In this document: one piece after another, positions 35,727 through 47,128 of the stretch
Numbering within the stretch: the first letter of the stretch is position 1
Layout: each line of letters opens with the position of its first letter
Assembly (NCBI GenBank): GCA_024291935.2
Contig: CM044309.1
Span: forward strand, 496,001-560,000
Reading direction: 5' to 3'
DNA from: Okapia johnstoni
Lineage: Eukaryota; Chordata; Mammalia; Artiodactyla; Giraffidae
DNA length: 64,000 bases
Notes under the pieces: generated by a model
The model's database searches: none
What the model saw: the letters and a program-made list of their open reading frames with translations, nothing else
What the model was told of the DNA's origin: nothing
Made by a program: the position numbers and the translations under genes

Positions 35727-35870
35727 CCACGTGCCAAGCACACATCTCGGGCACATTAACTCATTTAAGCCGTCTAACATCCCTATGAGGTGAACTCATT
35801 TAATCCTTGCAAGACTCCTGTAAGATCAGCTCATTTATTCTTTATAACAACCCTATGGACTGTTGCTTCC
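35727..35870 (-). repeat. MIR SINE, antisense
   Basis: GTGCCAAGCACACATCTCGG, ATTAACTCATTTAAGCCGTC, CCTATGAGGTGAACTCATTT and TATAACAACCCTATGG follow the antisense MIR order, with the ATCAGCTCATTTA motif repeated. Confidence 0.7.
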
Positions 35871-35875
35871 ATTTT

Positions 35876-36406
35876 GTTGTTGTTCAGTCACTCAGTCGTG
35901 TCCAACTCTTTGCAGCCCCATGGACTGCCGCACGCCAGGCCTCCCTGTCCATCACCAACTCCCGGAGCTTACTCAAATTCCTGTCCATTGAGTCGGTGAT
36001 GCCATCCAAGCACCTCATCCTCTGTCGTCCCCTTCTCCTCTCGCCTTCAATCTTTCCCAGCATCAGTTCAGTTCAGTCGCTCAGTCGTGTCTGACTCTTT
36101 CTCGGCATCAGGGTCTTTCTAATGAGTCAGTTCTTTGCATCAGGTGGTCAAAGTATTGGAGCTTCAGCTTCAGCATCAGTCTTTCCAATGAACACTCAGG
36201 ACTGATTTCCTTTAGGATGGACTGGTTTGATCTCCTTGCAGTCCAAGGGACTCTCAAGAGTCTTCTCCAAAAACACAGTTGAAAAGCATTAATTCTTTGG
36301 CACTCAGCCTTTTTTATGGTCCAACTCTCACATCCATACGTGACTACTGGAAAAACCATAGCTTTGACTAGATGGACCTTTGTTGGCAGAGTAATGTCTC
36401 TGCTTT
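35876..36406 (-). mobile_element. 5'-truncated BovB LINE with a nested micro-insertion
   Basis: The plus strand begins TTGTTGTTCAGTCACTCAGT and reads through the BovB 3' end in reverse to TAATGTCTCTGCTTTT. At 36067-36104 the copy is interrupted by a second, 38-bp BovB 3' end (described separately). Confidence 0.93.
36067..36104 (-). mobile_element. 38-bp BovB 3'-end micro-insertion
   Basis: Relative to the BovB copy at 61340-62681, these 38 bases are extra. On the minus strand they read AAAGAGTCAGACACGACTGA followed by GCGACTGAACTGAA, the extreme BovB (or BovA) 3' end. They are flanked by a 7-bp direct repeat GCATCAG at 36060-36066 and 36105-36111, as expected for target-primed reverse transcription. 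Confidence 0.8.
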
Positions 36407-36414
36407 TTACACAG

Positions 36415-36530
36415 AAGGAGAGTGATGCACTGAGAGGATAAATATATTTCCCAAGGTCACACAGTAAGAAACTGGAAAATCTGGGAGCAGAATCCACTCA
36501 GCTGGGCTCCAGAACCCTTGCTCACCACAG
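36415..36530 (-). repeat. MIR SINE, antisense
   Basis: CACTGAGAGGATAAATATAT, CCCAAGGTCACACAGTAAGA and CTGGGCTCCAGAACCC are a clear antisense MIR core. Confidence 0.75.
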
Positions 36531-37457
36531 TACGCTCCACTGCTGCCATGAAAGAGAACACTGCTCAAGACATCTGCTAGCCTGTATCTTCCATTTTAGT
36601 GAGGGTAATATTTTTCTTAATGCAATAACTTAAAAAGCAAACAAACATCTCCTAAATCTCACTCCAGTCATTCAGAATTAGTCTGAGTCATTTCTTAAAA
36701 TCTATTTCTCTTGAATACTTTTTGTTTCTGAACCAACATATTCTTAATATTTCCATTGCCAGCTATCATGTGTTAAATTTTCCTGTTTGAAACTTGGACA
36801 AAGAAACTACAGTGCAAACCTGAGTGATAAGGTAAACGGACAGCATCAGGTGTTGGCACCTTCTGATGTACAGAGACTGATGCGTTTAATTAGGCCTGAA
36901 ATTCCTCACACTCAGCCTCCCAATGCTTGTGACTAAGTAGCTGCAGGACACAGCAAGGTGGTCTCCAGGAAAGGTACATTTAGTGAATATATCTGTATAA
37001 CAAGAAATTATTTTTACTCAAACTTCTCTGACGTCTTTCCTTTGATTTTTCTTTTTGCAAAATAAAACCAAAACAAACTCAAAGTCCCCGAGTGAACGGA
37101 GGTCCATGACTCCACCCAACACGCTTTGATGGAAGACACACAGTCCCTGTACATGTAGGCAAGAAAATGTGGCATACTTTCCTTGGATTTCAGGAATACT
37201 TGAAATGCAAAGAAAAGAAAATACAGTAGCTACATTCATAGCTTTACAGAATTTTAGTACTGAAGCAAGAATGGTCTCACTGTCCAAGTCCCAAATATTA
37301 GGTGTCTGCTAACTAAAATCAAAACACCCCAGCTCAGCTCTAAGAGTCTTCCATGCCTGCCCCTAACCTGTAAAAATAATCCTCTCATACTCACCTGAGT
37401 ATCAGCCTAACTAGAATGTAATCACACTTTCGCTCTTTCTTTTAACAAACGCTTATT

Positions 37458-37893
37458 AAGCAAGCAAAGTCCCCTACACACGAACCTTCAAGCTGTGAAC
37501 TTGCAAAGATGCGAACACGCGCTCCGTCAGAGCCAGGTGTGGCTGGGCCCCGGCCCAGCCCCGCGGTGAGGCACTTCAGCTCGCCCGTCTGCCCCCCCAG
37601 CTCGGTCAGTACCCCCTTCCTGTTCACTTGATGCCCGCCCCCGCGTGCCAGCTGTTGTCCTGGACGACTGTACTTTGCCAGGAACTGTACTGGAAGGTTA
37701 AACATGTTTTCTTTATTTGTTGTGGTTTTCGTGTACTATTTGTGTGAGAAGTATTATAAAGCTATCACAGCGCTGTAATCCTGCTGACTGTGCCAGGTGG
37801 GTACCTAGGCTGACTTTGCTGGACTTAGGAACAAAGCGTATTTATGGATGCACTCTCGGAAGGAACTCGTTTGTAAAGAATGGACTTACTCTA
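37458..37893. mobile_element. Tigger-like DNA transposon remnant
   Basis: The left end AAAGTCCCCTACACACGAAC and the reverse complement of the right end, AGTAAGTCCATTCTTTACAA followed by ACGAGTTCC, resemble the AGTCCCCTACATACGAACG terminus of a pogo/Tigger-class element. Inside are TTGCAAAGATGCGAACACGC and GGTACCTAGGCTGACTTTGC, also familiar from that group. At about 435 bp it is non-autonomous. Family identity is from memory and needs a repeat search. Confidence 0.5.
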
Positions 37894-38326
37894 CCCTCTG
37901 AGATGTTGAACTGGGATCTAGGAATAAGAAAGAACATGAGCATGATAGAAAAAAAAATTCTGCCCCCAAGAAACCCTGGTTTTTGCGGAGAGATGGACAC
38001 CGACAGTTGAAATGAAGTCTCCCACCTGAGGACTAAGGCTGCGAGGCGGCCCTCACGCCAGAAGTGCACGGTTTGCGAGAGAGACAGACAGCAGCTCCCC
38101 AGGTGGAGAAAGAAGCAGCGACCCAGACAAATGGAAGAGCTTCCCCCACGGCACACAAGGTGTCAAACGGCATGACGGACATTGGGAGAGCTTTCAGCAA
38201 AGCACTGACTCAGCTCCGAGCAGCGGGGTCTGGGAGCCGCGCTGCAGGGAAAGCGAGGGTGCAAATAAAGGGCCTCCCGCACCCGGCGGAACACATGGAC
38301 CCACCCACCGGCGACGGGTCCAGTCA

Positions 38327-38390
38327 GGAGCCGCAAGACAGGAAGTGACGCAACAGGAGGAGCCGCAAGACAGGAAGTGACGCAACAGGA
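38327..38390. repeat. Perfect 32-bp tandem duplication
   Basis: GGAGCCGCAAGACAGGAAGT followed by GACGCAACAGGA occurs twice in tandem without mismatch. Each unit carries ACAGGAAGTG (ETS-like) directly followed by TGACGCAA (CRE/C-EBP-like). It sits in a moderately CpG-rich, repeat-free stretch (about 38030-38640). Confidence 0.97.
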
Positions 38391-38699
38391 AAATCTGGGC
38401 GGCGAAGGTCCTTCGGCAACTGCTGGAAGGACCAGACCGGCGCCAGACAGAGGCAGGGGCCCCGTTAGGGCGTCTGGGGACAACCTTGGTGAGAAACTAA
38501 GAGGGCTTGAGATTCGAGTTTGCAGAGGTGATGGTGACGGTGACGGTGAAGTGGTGGCAGCAGTGATGAAGCAAGAGAGAGAGCTGAAAAATACGAAAAT
38601 GGACACCCGGCGGGCTTGCCTGTGTTCGTTTTAGCTTCATTACAATCCCCCTCTGAAGGAGGCCATCCTCCTGTCTTCATGGGGGAGACCACATCCATC

Positions 38700-39020
38700 T
38701 TTCAAGATCAATCAAACGCTGCCTCCTTCAGGAGCTGTTCTCCCCACCCCTCCACTCAGGGGACAGGGTAGACTCTGCATCTCTGACTCGGCCTGTCTCC
38801 CTCAGTGGAAATTTCATTGCAACTTTCTGGCCTTTCCTGTAAGCCATTTTCCACTTTCTGCCTTTTATTATATCCTCTTATATACTGAACAAAATCATCA
38901 CCCTCTCTAGATTGTCCATGAATGTAAAAAATATCTTGATCATCTTTTGTGTCGCTCATGGACACCTACCTGTCCTTCATATCTCTTGTTCATATTGTAG
39001 CTACTCAGTAAATATTTTTG
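38700..39020 (-). repeat. L2-like fragment
   Basis: GTCCATGAATGTAAAAAATA and TGTAGCTACTCAGTAAATAT then TTTTGAATGAATTAATTGGG match the antisense L2 3' end. The upstream part is weaker. Confidence 0.55.
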
Positions 39021-39056
39021 AATGAATTAATTGGGAAACTGCCATTCTGAGAAGGT

Positions 39057-39137
39057 AGATAAAGAAGCTTAAGTGATGTGGCTCACACAGCCAGTTAAGG
39101 TCACATGGTGAGGGCAACATCTAGAACCCAGGTCTCC
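39057..39137 (-). repeat. MIR fragment, antisense
   Basis: GATGTGGCTCACACAGCCAG, TTAAGGTCACATGGTGAGGG and TAGAACCCAGGTCTCC resemble antisense MIR, truncated by the BovA2 tail. Confidence 0.6.
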
Positions 39138-39414
39138 TGCTGCTGCTGCTGCTGCTGCCGCCGCAAAGTTGCTTCAGTCGTGTCCGACTCTGCGACCCCC
39201 TAGGCGGCAGCCCACCAGGCTCCGCCATCCCTTGGATTCTCCAGGCAAGAACTCTGGAGTGGGTTGCCATTTCCTTCTCCAAAGCGTGAAAGTGAAGTCA
39301 CTCAGTCGTGTCCGACTCTTCGGGACGCCATAGACTGCAGCCTACCAGGCTCCTCCGTCCATGGGATTGTCCAGGCAAGAGTACTGGAGTGGGGTGCCAT
39401 TGCCTTCTCCGACT
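39138..39414 (-). repeat. BovA2-type dimeric SINE with trinucleotide tail
   Basis: Two BovA monomers lie in tandem (GTGTCCGACTCTGCGACCCC and GTGTCCGACTCTTCGGGACG on the plus strand), joined by AAAGCGTGAAAGTGAAGTCA. The element's 3' end carries a (CTG)n/(CAG)n microsatellite at about 39138-39163, the usual BovA2 tail. Confidence 0.92.
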
Positions 39415-40913
39415 TCTGATGCAGTGCTCATTAAAGGGTGTAACACTGGCCCATCCACCGGTATTTATTTCCAGCTAAGCTCACGGCCCCTTCTTGCACA
39501 TGCTTGTTCACTGTCTGCTCTCCTGCAGGGGAGGCACCTTGAGCTTAAGCCTCAGGGAGGAATTACAGCAGCACCAGCGGCAATGCACGTTCTGCCCCAG
39601 GAAGTCGACAGCTGAAGGCAGCGTGCGTAAAAGCAAGCCTTTTCCGGGCACTGACTATAGGAAACAAACTATTTTCAGTGGGGCAGTGTGTCTCTCTTGG
39701 TCTCTCTCCCTCGTGCCTTCCTAGACAGCCATCCATGCGAAATCAATCAAGGTCTTCATCCCGTGAGACGCAGCCAGTCTGGCAGGAGGCAGGCGCGTGG
39801 CTGCTCCCACCCAGCGCCCCAGGGAAACTCTATGCTGGACGCTTCAGGGAGCGCCTGGCTTTTAGAAGACACCCAGTGCTGTCTCTGATACAAATGCCAC
39901 CATCAAGGGCCCTTTTCTGCTGATTTACAGCAACTGAAGATAATAGTAACAAGTGTTCTAGTTCCAGGAAAAAATTTCTGCTCTTCTTGAATTTATTTAA
40001 AGCCTATATTTAAAGTTGGCTCTAGAGCTACAAAAGGCCAAATGGTTAGCAGGGTGGGGCCCTCCTTACCGCATTTCGTGGTCACTCTGTCCGCTCACAC
40101 CCACCCACCATCCTCTGCCAAGCACTCTCTACAGCCTGTTCTTCTTTCCTATCCCGTCCCCGTAGGATTAGCATCAAGTCAACTTGGATTAAGGGACACT
40201 GCACGAACGCATTTGTTTATTGTCCAACCACATTTAAACCAGTTTTGGGTTTTTTTGTTTGTTTCTGTTTCACCTCAAGATGCCTCAAAACCTTTGACAC
40301 CCTAAAATTTCTCATGACTTTCTGAGAAACAGATCTAATACGCTGTCTCTGACACTTTCTTACCCAGAACCCTTTGCTCTCTGAGCCCTGCAGACGTCTT
40401 CTGGAACTCTTGTTCCCCCGAGCACATTATGGGAAGTGGACTAAAGCAGAGATAACGAAAAAAGATGTGTAAGGAGAAAGCAATCCAGTCTTCCTCTGTG
40501 CCCCATCACTAGCCTGACTTGAAAAGAGATCTAAAAAGGTTTTGGACAATGACAATGTAACTATATTCCAGTTGGAATAAGTATACGGCTTTTAAAAATG
40601 ACTACCAAAGGGAGCTCTGTGGAGGTGTACAAATGAGGATGTATTTGCTAAAATCTGGAGGCATATTTTTTATGTTCCTGTCTTGTGTATGTCTGTGTAC
40701 CTGCATATGTGTCATGTGACTTACAGCCTAGAACAGGACCCCAAGGACAAAACAATTTTATGGAAATGAGTTTTTTAAGAATACAGAGTGACTACCTGGG
40801 TGGCTAGAGAGCGAGTTTCCTTCTGAATGAGAACCAGTGTTGCTGTTGGGTCTCACTCAGCGTGGAAGGCAGAAAAGGCCCCGAAGGGTTTATTTCCAAA
40901 CCCAGTGCCTATG

Positions 40914-41055
40914 AACATGTTGTCAGTGGCTCAGTCACGTCCAACTCTCTGTGACCCCCAAGGACTGTGGCCCGCCAGCCTCCGCTGTCCATGGGGTTTC
41001 CCAGGCAAGAATACTGGAGTGGATGTCAGTCCCGTCTCCAGGGGATCTTCCCATA
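40914..41055 (-). repeat. Truncated Bov-tA-type SINE, antisense
   Basis: TCAGTGGCTCAGTCACGTCC, GTCCATGGGGTTTCCCAGGC and CTCCAGGGGATCTTCCCA are present. The tRNA-like head is missing. Confidence 0.88.
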
Positions 41056-41860
41056 TTACTTTATGTGGCAAAGAGAGTATGAAGTGTGATGTAGTAATCT
41101 TGAAGTAATCTAGGGGGATTACTGAGGATTACCTGGGTGGCCCAAACATAATCACACAGGTCATGCAGAGCGAAGAACCCTCCAGGCTGAGTTCAGAGGG
41201 AGATGTGGTCACGGGTAAACAGTCAGAGACGAGATTGCTGACTTCAAAGTGGGCCACACAGCAAGGACAGTGGGAAGTCTTTAGAAGCTATGAAAGGCAA
41301 GGAAATAGATCCTTCCCTAGAACCTCCAGACAAGAAATGCTGGCACCTTGATTTTAAAACCTACTGAGACGACATCAGGCTTCTGACCTACAGAACTGTA
41401 AGGCGAGATTTCTGTCATTTTAAGCCACTGAGGTTGTGGTAATTGGTATAGCAGGAGGTAGAAATGTAATTCATCAACTTCTACCCTCACCTTCCAGATT
41501 TCACTGTTCTATCAATTCTTAGCACATCTGCAGTATGCATACATGGACATGTCTCAACTGTTTTAGTTAATGGACATCACAGATCATACCAGAAGGCTAA
41601 TACCTGCGCCCAGAGGAACAACTTGCAGGTCGCAGAAGATGCCAAGGGTGGCTTTGGAGGCTGTAGCGCAACCACCTTATATTACAGACAAGCAGACAGG
41701 CCCACATAAGCTCATCTGTTTCTCCCCCATCCTACCCCTACCTCTCCATCCATCCAACCTAAGAGATCAGAAGCACAAAAATGGGAGGCCATCACGTTGG
41801 CCAAAGAGCTCATTCAGGTTTTTCCATAAGATGTTATGGGAAAACAGTTCCATTTCTAAG

Positions 41861-42107
41861 TATTAATAACATATAATTAATTAGAATTTATATATAATAT
41901 AATTATAAATATATTGTATATGATTATAGAATAAAATATAATTGATTTTAATAAAACGATTAATAGTTAATCATTTAACATATCATTAATGGATATTGTC
42001 TATTATATAATCGATTCTATTCGTTGCTATAATCATCAGCTGTTATTATAGCTAATGACTATTATGATAGCTATGATTATAACTAGTGATTAAATAATCT
42101 GTTTCAT
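41861..42107. other. AT-rich low-complexity tract
   Basis: About 247 bases of nearly pure A/T with recurring ATTA, TATAAT and TTATAG motifs, for example TTTATATATAATATAATTAT and ATGATAGCTATGATTATAAC. No coding or transposon signature. Confidence 0.85.
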
Positions 42108-42585
42108 TCACTGAGCTTCATTGACACCATTGCTCACTCGTGTGTTAGTGTGTGTTTTAAGGCAAAATCCTGTCTCTCGTACAACTTAGGAAAGGAAAAC
42201 CCATTCCCGTCCTCACTAACCCTTGACTTGGTCCAGACTTGTATTGCACCCAGGAGGCAGGCCTAATTAATAGACATCACTGTACCCAACCCCTGGAAAG
42301 ATGCATTGAGTCGACTTAGCCAAACACACAATAACAAACAATGTGAACATATAGAAGCGGAAGCTTAGCTGCAGATCATTCCCTGTTGGGCCCATTTGTC
42401 TTTAGCCCTGATACACGCATAGTCCAATCTTAATCTTTACCCTAGAAAAGTCTCTGTTTTCCTCACCGATTCCCCGAGAGTCAATACTGAAAACACCGTT
42501 TGACCACAGGAGACGCTGTCAGTTTAAACACATGAATAAGCCAGAAGGATGGGGGGGCAGCCACCCTGACGGGCCACATACTCAC

Positions 42586-42657
42586 AGGCGGGCCGAGGGC
42601 ACCTTGGGGTCCCATGCTTCCTGTGACCCCGGGGACTCCGGGGGCTCCGGGAATGCC
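42586..42657 (-). CDS. COL12A1: COL12A1 exon: COL2, 24 residues
   Basis: A 72-bp exon (8 x 9), phase 0 at both ends, encoding GIPGAPGVPGVTGSMGPQGA then LGPP in perfect Gly-X-Y register. Acceptor CTGTCTACCAG, donor CCT|GTGAGT. It joins GPPGPPGPI of the upstream exon and GVPGAKGERGER downstream. It matches the type XII COL2 C-terminal region as I know it. Confidence 0.96.
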
Positions 42658-43126
42658 CTGGTAGACAGGAAGATGGAGCAAAGGTAAAGACGGGTGCTCG
42701 CAACACAACAGCTCTCCAGAAGGAGCAGCAAACAGTTACCCGCTCCCACCTTCCCGAAGCCAAGACTTCAGGACTCACTGCTTATTCCTGTTTCCAACTA
42801 CCACAAACTTAAGGACGACTCTTTTTGGAAAAGTCTCCACTCTTGGTTAGATACAGTTCCTTCAAATTCAAGCCTTACCTGTGTCTAGTAAAAATGAAAT
42901 CAATGCAGCTGATCTTATGGTAAAGTGGCTCAAAGGCAGAATAATCAAGCCACCTGGACACATTCCTTTTAGAGGATGCTTAGGAAGAGTGCTGCCCCAG
43001 AGAAGGAGTCATTACACTATAGCAGAGATGGCTGCAAAGGGAAAGGCTTGGCAGCAGAAAAGCTCTCACAAGAAATGGATGGCTTTAAAGCAGTACTGCC
43101 TCCCAGTAGTTCCTGGAAATACTTAC
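42658..43126 (-). other. COL12A1: COL12A1 469-bp intron
   Basis: GT-AG intron (donor GTAAGT). No recognisable repeat. Confidence 0.8.
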
Positions 43127-43180
43127 AATTGGCCCTGGTGGACCTGGAGGGCCAGAGGATCCGTCCTTTCCAGGAAAGCC
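43127..43180 (-). CDS. COL12A1: COL12A1 exon: COL2, 18 residues
   Basis: A classic 54-bp collagen exon, phase 0 at both ends, encoding GFPGKDGSSGPPGPPGPI. Acceptor TTTTTCTTCCCCCAG, donor ATT|GTAAGT. GPPGPPGP is a stabilising Pro-rich stretch of COL2. Skipping it would keep both frame and helix register. Confidence 0.96.
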
Positions 43181-43629
43181 CTGGGGGAAGAAAAACACGG
43201 TGTGTCAACTCTGCAGCTGCTTTATGTGGCTTTCAGAAAAGGTGCATTTAATCCCATTTCATATTTGGGGGGGCAAGTCCGGTCATCCGCTTCAAACTTC
43301 CAAGGATTCACTGCTTTTAAACCCTTCATGGGAATTGTTCTTGGCAAAGACTTTTGTGTCTGTTGGCTCCATGAAATTGCCCAATGTAAGAATGTTAGGT
43401 GTAAGAAATGGCACGTATAAACTTATACAGGAACTTATTTTCAGAAAGTGTTTTTTTTTTTTTTTTATTAAACTAAACATAACTAGTGAGAAGGGGGATC
43501 AATTCTGGTCATTAATGACCAGACACAAAGACCAATTAGTGTCTTTCAGGACCTAAGAGATTTGGGGGCAGGGAATCCCTATCACAGGAATCTAATAGTG
43601 TATTACAGATCAGGAGTACTACAGTATCG

Positions 43630-43828
43630 GGCTCCCTTTTAGCTCAGATAGTAAAGAATCTGCCTGCAATGCTGGAGACCCAGGATCGATCCCTGGGTGG
43701 GGAAGATCCCCTGGAGAAGGGAATGGCAACCCACTCCATCATTCTTGCCTAGAGAATTCCATGGACAGAGGAGCCTTGCAGGTTATAGTCCATGGGGTCA
43801 CAAAGAGTTGGACACAGCTGAGCAACTA
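43630..43828 (+). repeat. Bov-tA-type SINE
   Basis: The head is GGGCTCCCTTTTAGCTCAGA, the B-box GGATCGATCCCTGGGTGGGG, and the tail GAGTTGGACACAGCTGAGCA followed by an ACACAC run. Confidence 0.93.
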
Positions 43829-44291
43829 ACACACACATGCACACACACTACAATATCTGTAACTCTGAAGCTCTTCAAGGGCTGCCTAGGGGTGGATTGG
43901 GGGTCTTCCTGCTGCAGTGATACAGTTTTGACTGCTGGGCAAGTTTGCTGAATGCAAGTCAACATGAATACATGTTTGCTTCTCATTACATGATGGAACA
44001 GTTAAAGGCAGAAAGCAAATGATGCTCTTTAAAAATCACTGAATGTGTGTATATTAATTTTATGTGAATGTTAAAAAAACAGAACATTTGGAGTGACCTA
44101 CTGTCAGATGGCTGTACTTCTTAGCTGTGGGTGCTGGTCTTTCCAGTGTAATTAAAAACATCAGTGAGGATCTTTGATCCCAATTTTATAATAAATTCAT
44201 CAAGTTTTGTTCAAGACATTATCTTCTACTGCGTGGAGAAATGGACTTCTTCTCTTGGGATTTGTCCCCTCCTAGAATAATCCATTCTCAT

Positions 44292-44508
44292 ACCAAGTCA
44301 CTTCAGTCCTGTCCAACTCTTTGAGACCTTATGGACTGCAGCCCACCAGGCGCCTCTATCCTTGGGATTCTCCAGGCAGGAACACTGGAGTGGGTTGCCA
44401 TGCCCTTCTCCAGGGGATCTTCTGCACCCAGGGACTGAACCTGGGTCTCTTAGTCTCCTGCATTTGGCAAGCAGGCTCTTCACCTCTAGCGCCACCTGGG
44501 AATCCATT
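44292..44508 (-). repeat. Bov-tA-type SINE, antisense
   Basis: The plus strand reads CACTTCAGTCCTGTCCAACT, GGATTCTCCAGGCAGGAACA, then CTAGCGCCACCTGGGAATCC. Confidence 0.93.
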
Positions 44509-46107
44509 CTCATCTCAAATCAGTGCAAACCAACATCCACCAGCTTCCATGCTGCCTCTCCCAGTTCGCTTTCTGAAACGCGTGCCACTTTTCCAGTGAA
44601 CTTTCTTTCCCCTTCTTCCTGCGCATGAAAACCCTTCTCCTTAGTGGTCCCCTTTCACACACTCTCTCCTTATCTCCAGGAATCAAATAAAAGAGGGTAG
44701 AGATGGGGCTGAACAAAAGGAAATGGCATGAGTCAGGAGAAAGGTATGAAATGAGAAGCAGCGTGAAGAACGGCGAGGATACGTGTGCAGGAACAGCGAT
44801 GGTCTGCAGGCCCTTCATCCTGTTCCCAGGTTCAAATGCCAGCAAGTCTCAAAGCCAGATAAGGCAGAGGCTCAGAGCCCACCGAGCCTCGCGGTCTGCC
44901 TTTCCCGCCTGAGCACGTTGTGAGCTTTCATCTTCCAGCCTCTTGCTCAGCAATTCCATGGGAACCCTGGGGCTGAGCTCTGGCCAGCGGAGAGGGGCCA
45001 GTTCCAGCTCTGGCTCATAGGAATTTCCTGGGGGTGATCCTCCACTTCCTTCTCCTTTCCGTAACAGCTTCAGGGCCCACGTGTTGGAGATCAGTGTCTC
45101 AAGATGGCAAGACCTGAGTTCCTAAATGACTGTAGAGATCAGAGGCTACACCCACCCAGCTCCTCTGCCCAATCCGTGGGTAGTGCCGGGTTGGGGCCAA
45201 CGACAGACTTCCTTTCATTTCTTATTTTTTTTATTGTCTTAAACCACTGAGACTTTAGGGCTTCTGTTGTAACAGTTACCCTGTACTATTCATGACATTC
45301 GAGCTGGTGGGGATTTTTCGCTACTACTTCTATTCGGTCACTTCAGTTATTCATTCAAAAATATTAAGTCAGAAAGCTGCAGTGATAGGCCCTGATATAG
45401 ATTAAATTACACACACACACACACACCCTTCCTTGGATTTGCTAGCTAAACAACAAATATTAATACTGACATAGGTTGAAAGATATTATTTTACATGGAG
45501 TTTAAATATAGCATATCCAGGAAGAGGGTATAAAAACTCAGAACATGTAAGAGAAAAACAGAACCTTATAACTCCTTCAGTCCAACTGCTTCATATTATA
45601 AGTGAGAAAATTTGTGATCAAAAGAGATTAGGAGCCTTTACCATTAAAAATTTTTTTTTAATCTATTATTTCCTACGTGAAGTTCACAAAAGAAAAGCAG
45701 GGACTCCGAGGACATACTCAATAATTTAACAAGACATTTTGAAAAGAACAGTGTTTGCTTCCTGCCTTAAAACTCGTCCAGCACTGGAGGGGGAGTGAAC
45801 ACACACTCGTGTGTAAGGCTGCATGTGACACGTGGCCAACACCACTGCCCAGCAGTCAAAAGTGTAGCATGGCTGCAGGAAGCCTTCCCAGTCTCTTTTC
45901 CAGGCTGTGTCCAGAGAGACAAAAATCTCAAAAACAAGCAAGGGCGATTTTATGCAGAGGGAGCAAGCCAAGGCGTATTTTCTGAAAAGACAGTGTGCTA
46001 TTCCATCACCGAGCTGTTAGCAGCAGGGCATGGAGGACACGGGCCAGGTAAAGGGGCTCTTACCAGGGGACCAGTGGCATCTGTTCCATGCATTTTCCTC
46101 TAGCACT

Positions 46108-46182
46108 TTCTTTTAAATGGTTATTGGAGTATAGCTGCTTTACAATGTTGTGTTAGTTTCTGCTGTGCAGCAAAATGAGTCA
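46108..46182 (-). repeat. L1 3' end, antisense
   Basis: TTATTGGAGTATAGCTGCTT, TACAATGTTGTGTTAGTTTC and TGCTGTGCAGCAAAATGAGT are the reverse of the ruminant L1 3' terminus. The T/G tract starts where L1 would continue towards its 5' end. Confidence 0.85.
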
Positions 46183-46756
46183 GCTGTGTGTGTTGTCTGT
46201 GTGTGTGTGTGTCTGTGTGTGTGCGTATGTCTGTGTCTGTTGTTTTGTGTGGTGTGTTTGTGTGTGTGTGTGTGTGTGTGTTTGTTGTTTGTGTGTGTGT
46301 GTTTGTGTGTTGTTTTTGTGTGTGCATTTTTTGTGTTGTGTTGTGTTTGTTTTGTGTGTTTGTTGTTTGTTGTTTTGTGTGTGTGTTGTCTGTGTTGTGT
46401 GTGTGTGTTTGTGTTTGGTGCATTGTGTGTTTTTTTTGTGTTGGTGTGTGTTTTTTGTTTTGTGTTGGTGTTGTTTTGTGTTGTTTTTGTGTGTGTTTTT
46501 TTTTTTTTTTGTCTGTGTGTGTTTGTTTTTTTTTTTTTTTTTTTTTTTTGTGTGGTTTTTTTGTGTTTTTTTTTTTGTTTTTTTTGTTTTTGTGTTGTTT
46601 TTTGTGTTTTGTTTGTTGTTTTTGTTTGTGTTTTTTTTGTGTTTTTTTTTTTTGTTTTTTTTGTGTGTTTTGTTTGTGTTGGTTTGTGTTTTTTTTTTTT
46701 TTGTTTTTTTGTGTTTGTGTGTTTGTTTGTTTTTGTTTTTTTGTTGTTGTTTGTGT

Positions 46757-46804
<48 letters not shown>

Positions 46805-47128
46805 TTTTGTTTTTTTTTGTGTTTTTTTGTGTTTTTTTTTTTTTTTTTTTTTTGTTTGTTTTTTTTTGTGTTTTGTGTTTTGTTTTTTTTTTTTTTTTTT
46901 TTGTTTTTTTGTGTTGTTTTTTTTTTGTTTTTTGTTTTTTTTGTTTTTTTTGGTGTGTTTTTGTTGTGTGTGTTGTGTTTTTTTTTTTTGTTTTTTGTGT
47001 GTTTGTGCATTTTGTGTCTGTGTGTGTTTTGTTTGTGTTTTTTTTTTTTTTGTGTTTTTTTTTTTTGTGTTTGTGTTGTTTTTTGTGTTTTTTTGTGTGT
47101 CTGTATGTGTGTTTGTGTGTGTCTGTAC
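46181..47128. repeat. About 950-bp T/G-only low-complexity tract
   Basis: Apart from scattered C and a very few A, the plus strand is made only of T and G: TG-repeat blocks at both ends, and T-runs broken by single G or GTG in the middle, including an uninterrupted T-run of over 40 bases near 46760-46803. Such sequence lacks stops in many frames. That is why overlapping 270-365-codon Phe/Val/Cys-rich (plus) and Lys/Thr/Gln-rich (minus) frames exist; they are not genes. Confidence 0.95.

Larger units (their letters stand above)
32422..42585 (-). other. COL12A1: COL12A1 10.2-kb intron
   Basis: The donor is GTGAGT (42580-42585) and the acceptor GCAG. The flanking exons join as GALGPP|GVPGAK in perfect Gly-X-Y register. 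The intron holds the SINE, BovB, L1, MIR and Tigger-like copies listed. Nothing nameable is seen at 32800-34000, 36600-37440, 39430-40900 and 41110-41860. Confidence 0.85.

Noticed and set aside
38163..38634. Overlapping frames suggesting a small gene or processed pseudogene
   Set aside because: The region is GC-rich with a 32-bp duplication, but no known protein, poly(A) tail or target-site duplication was seen.
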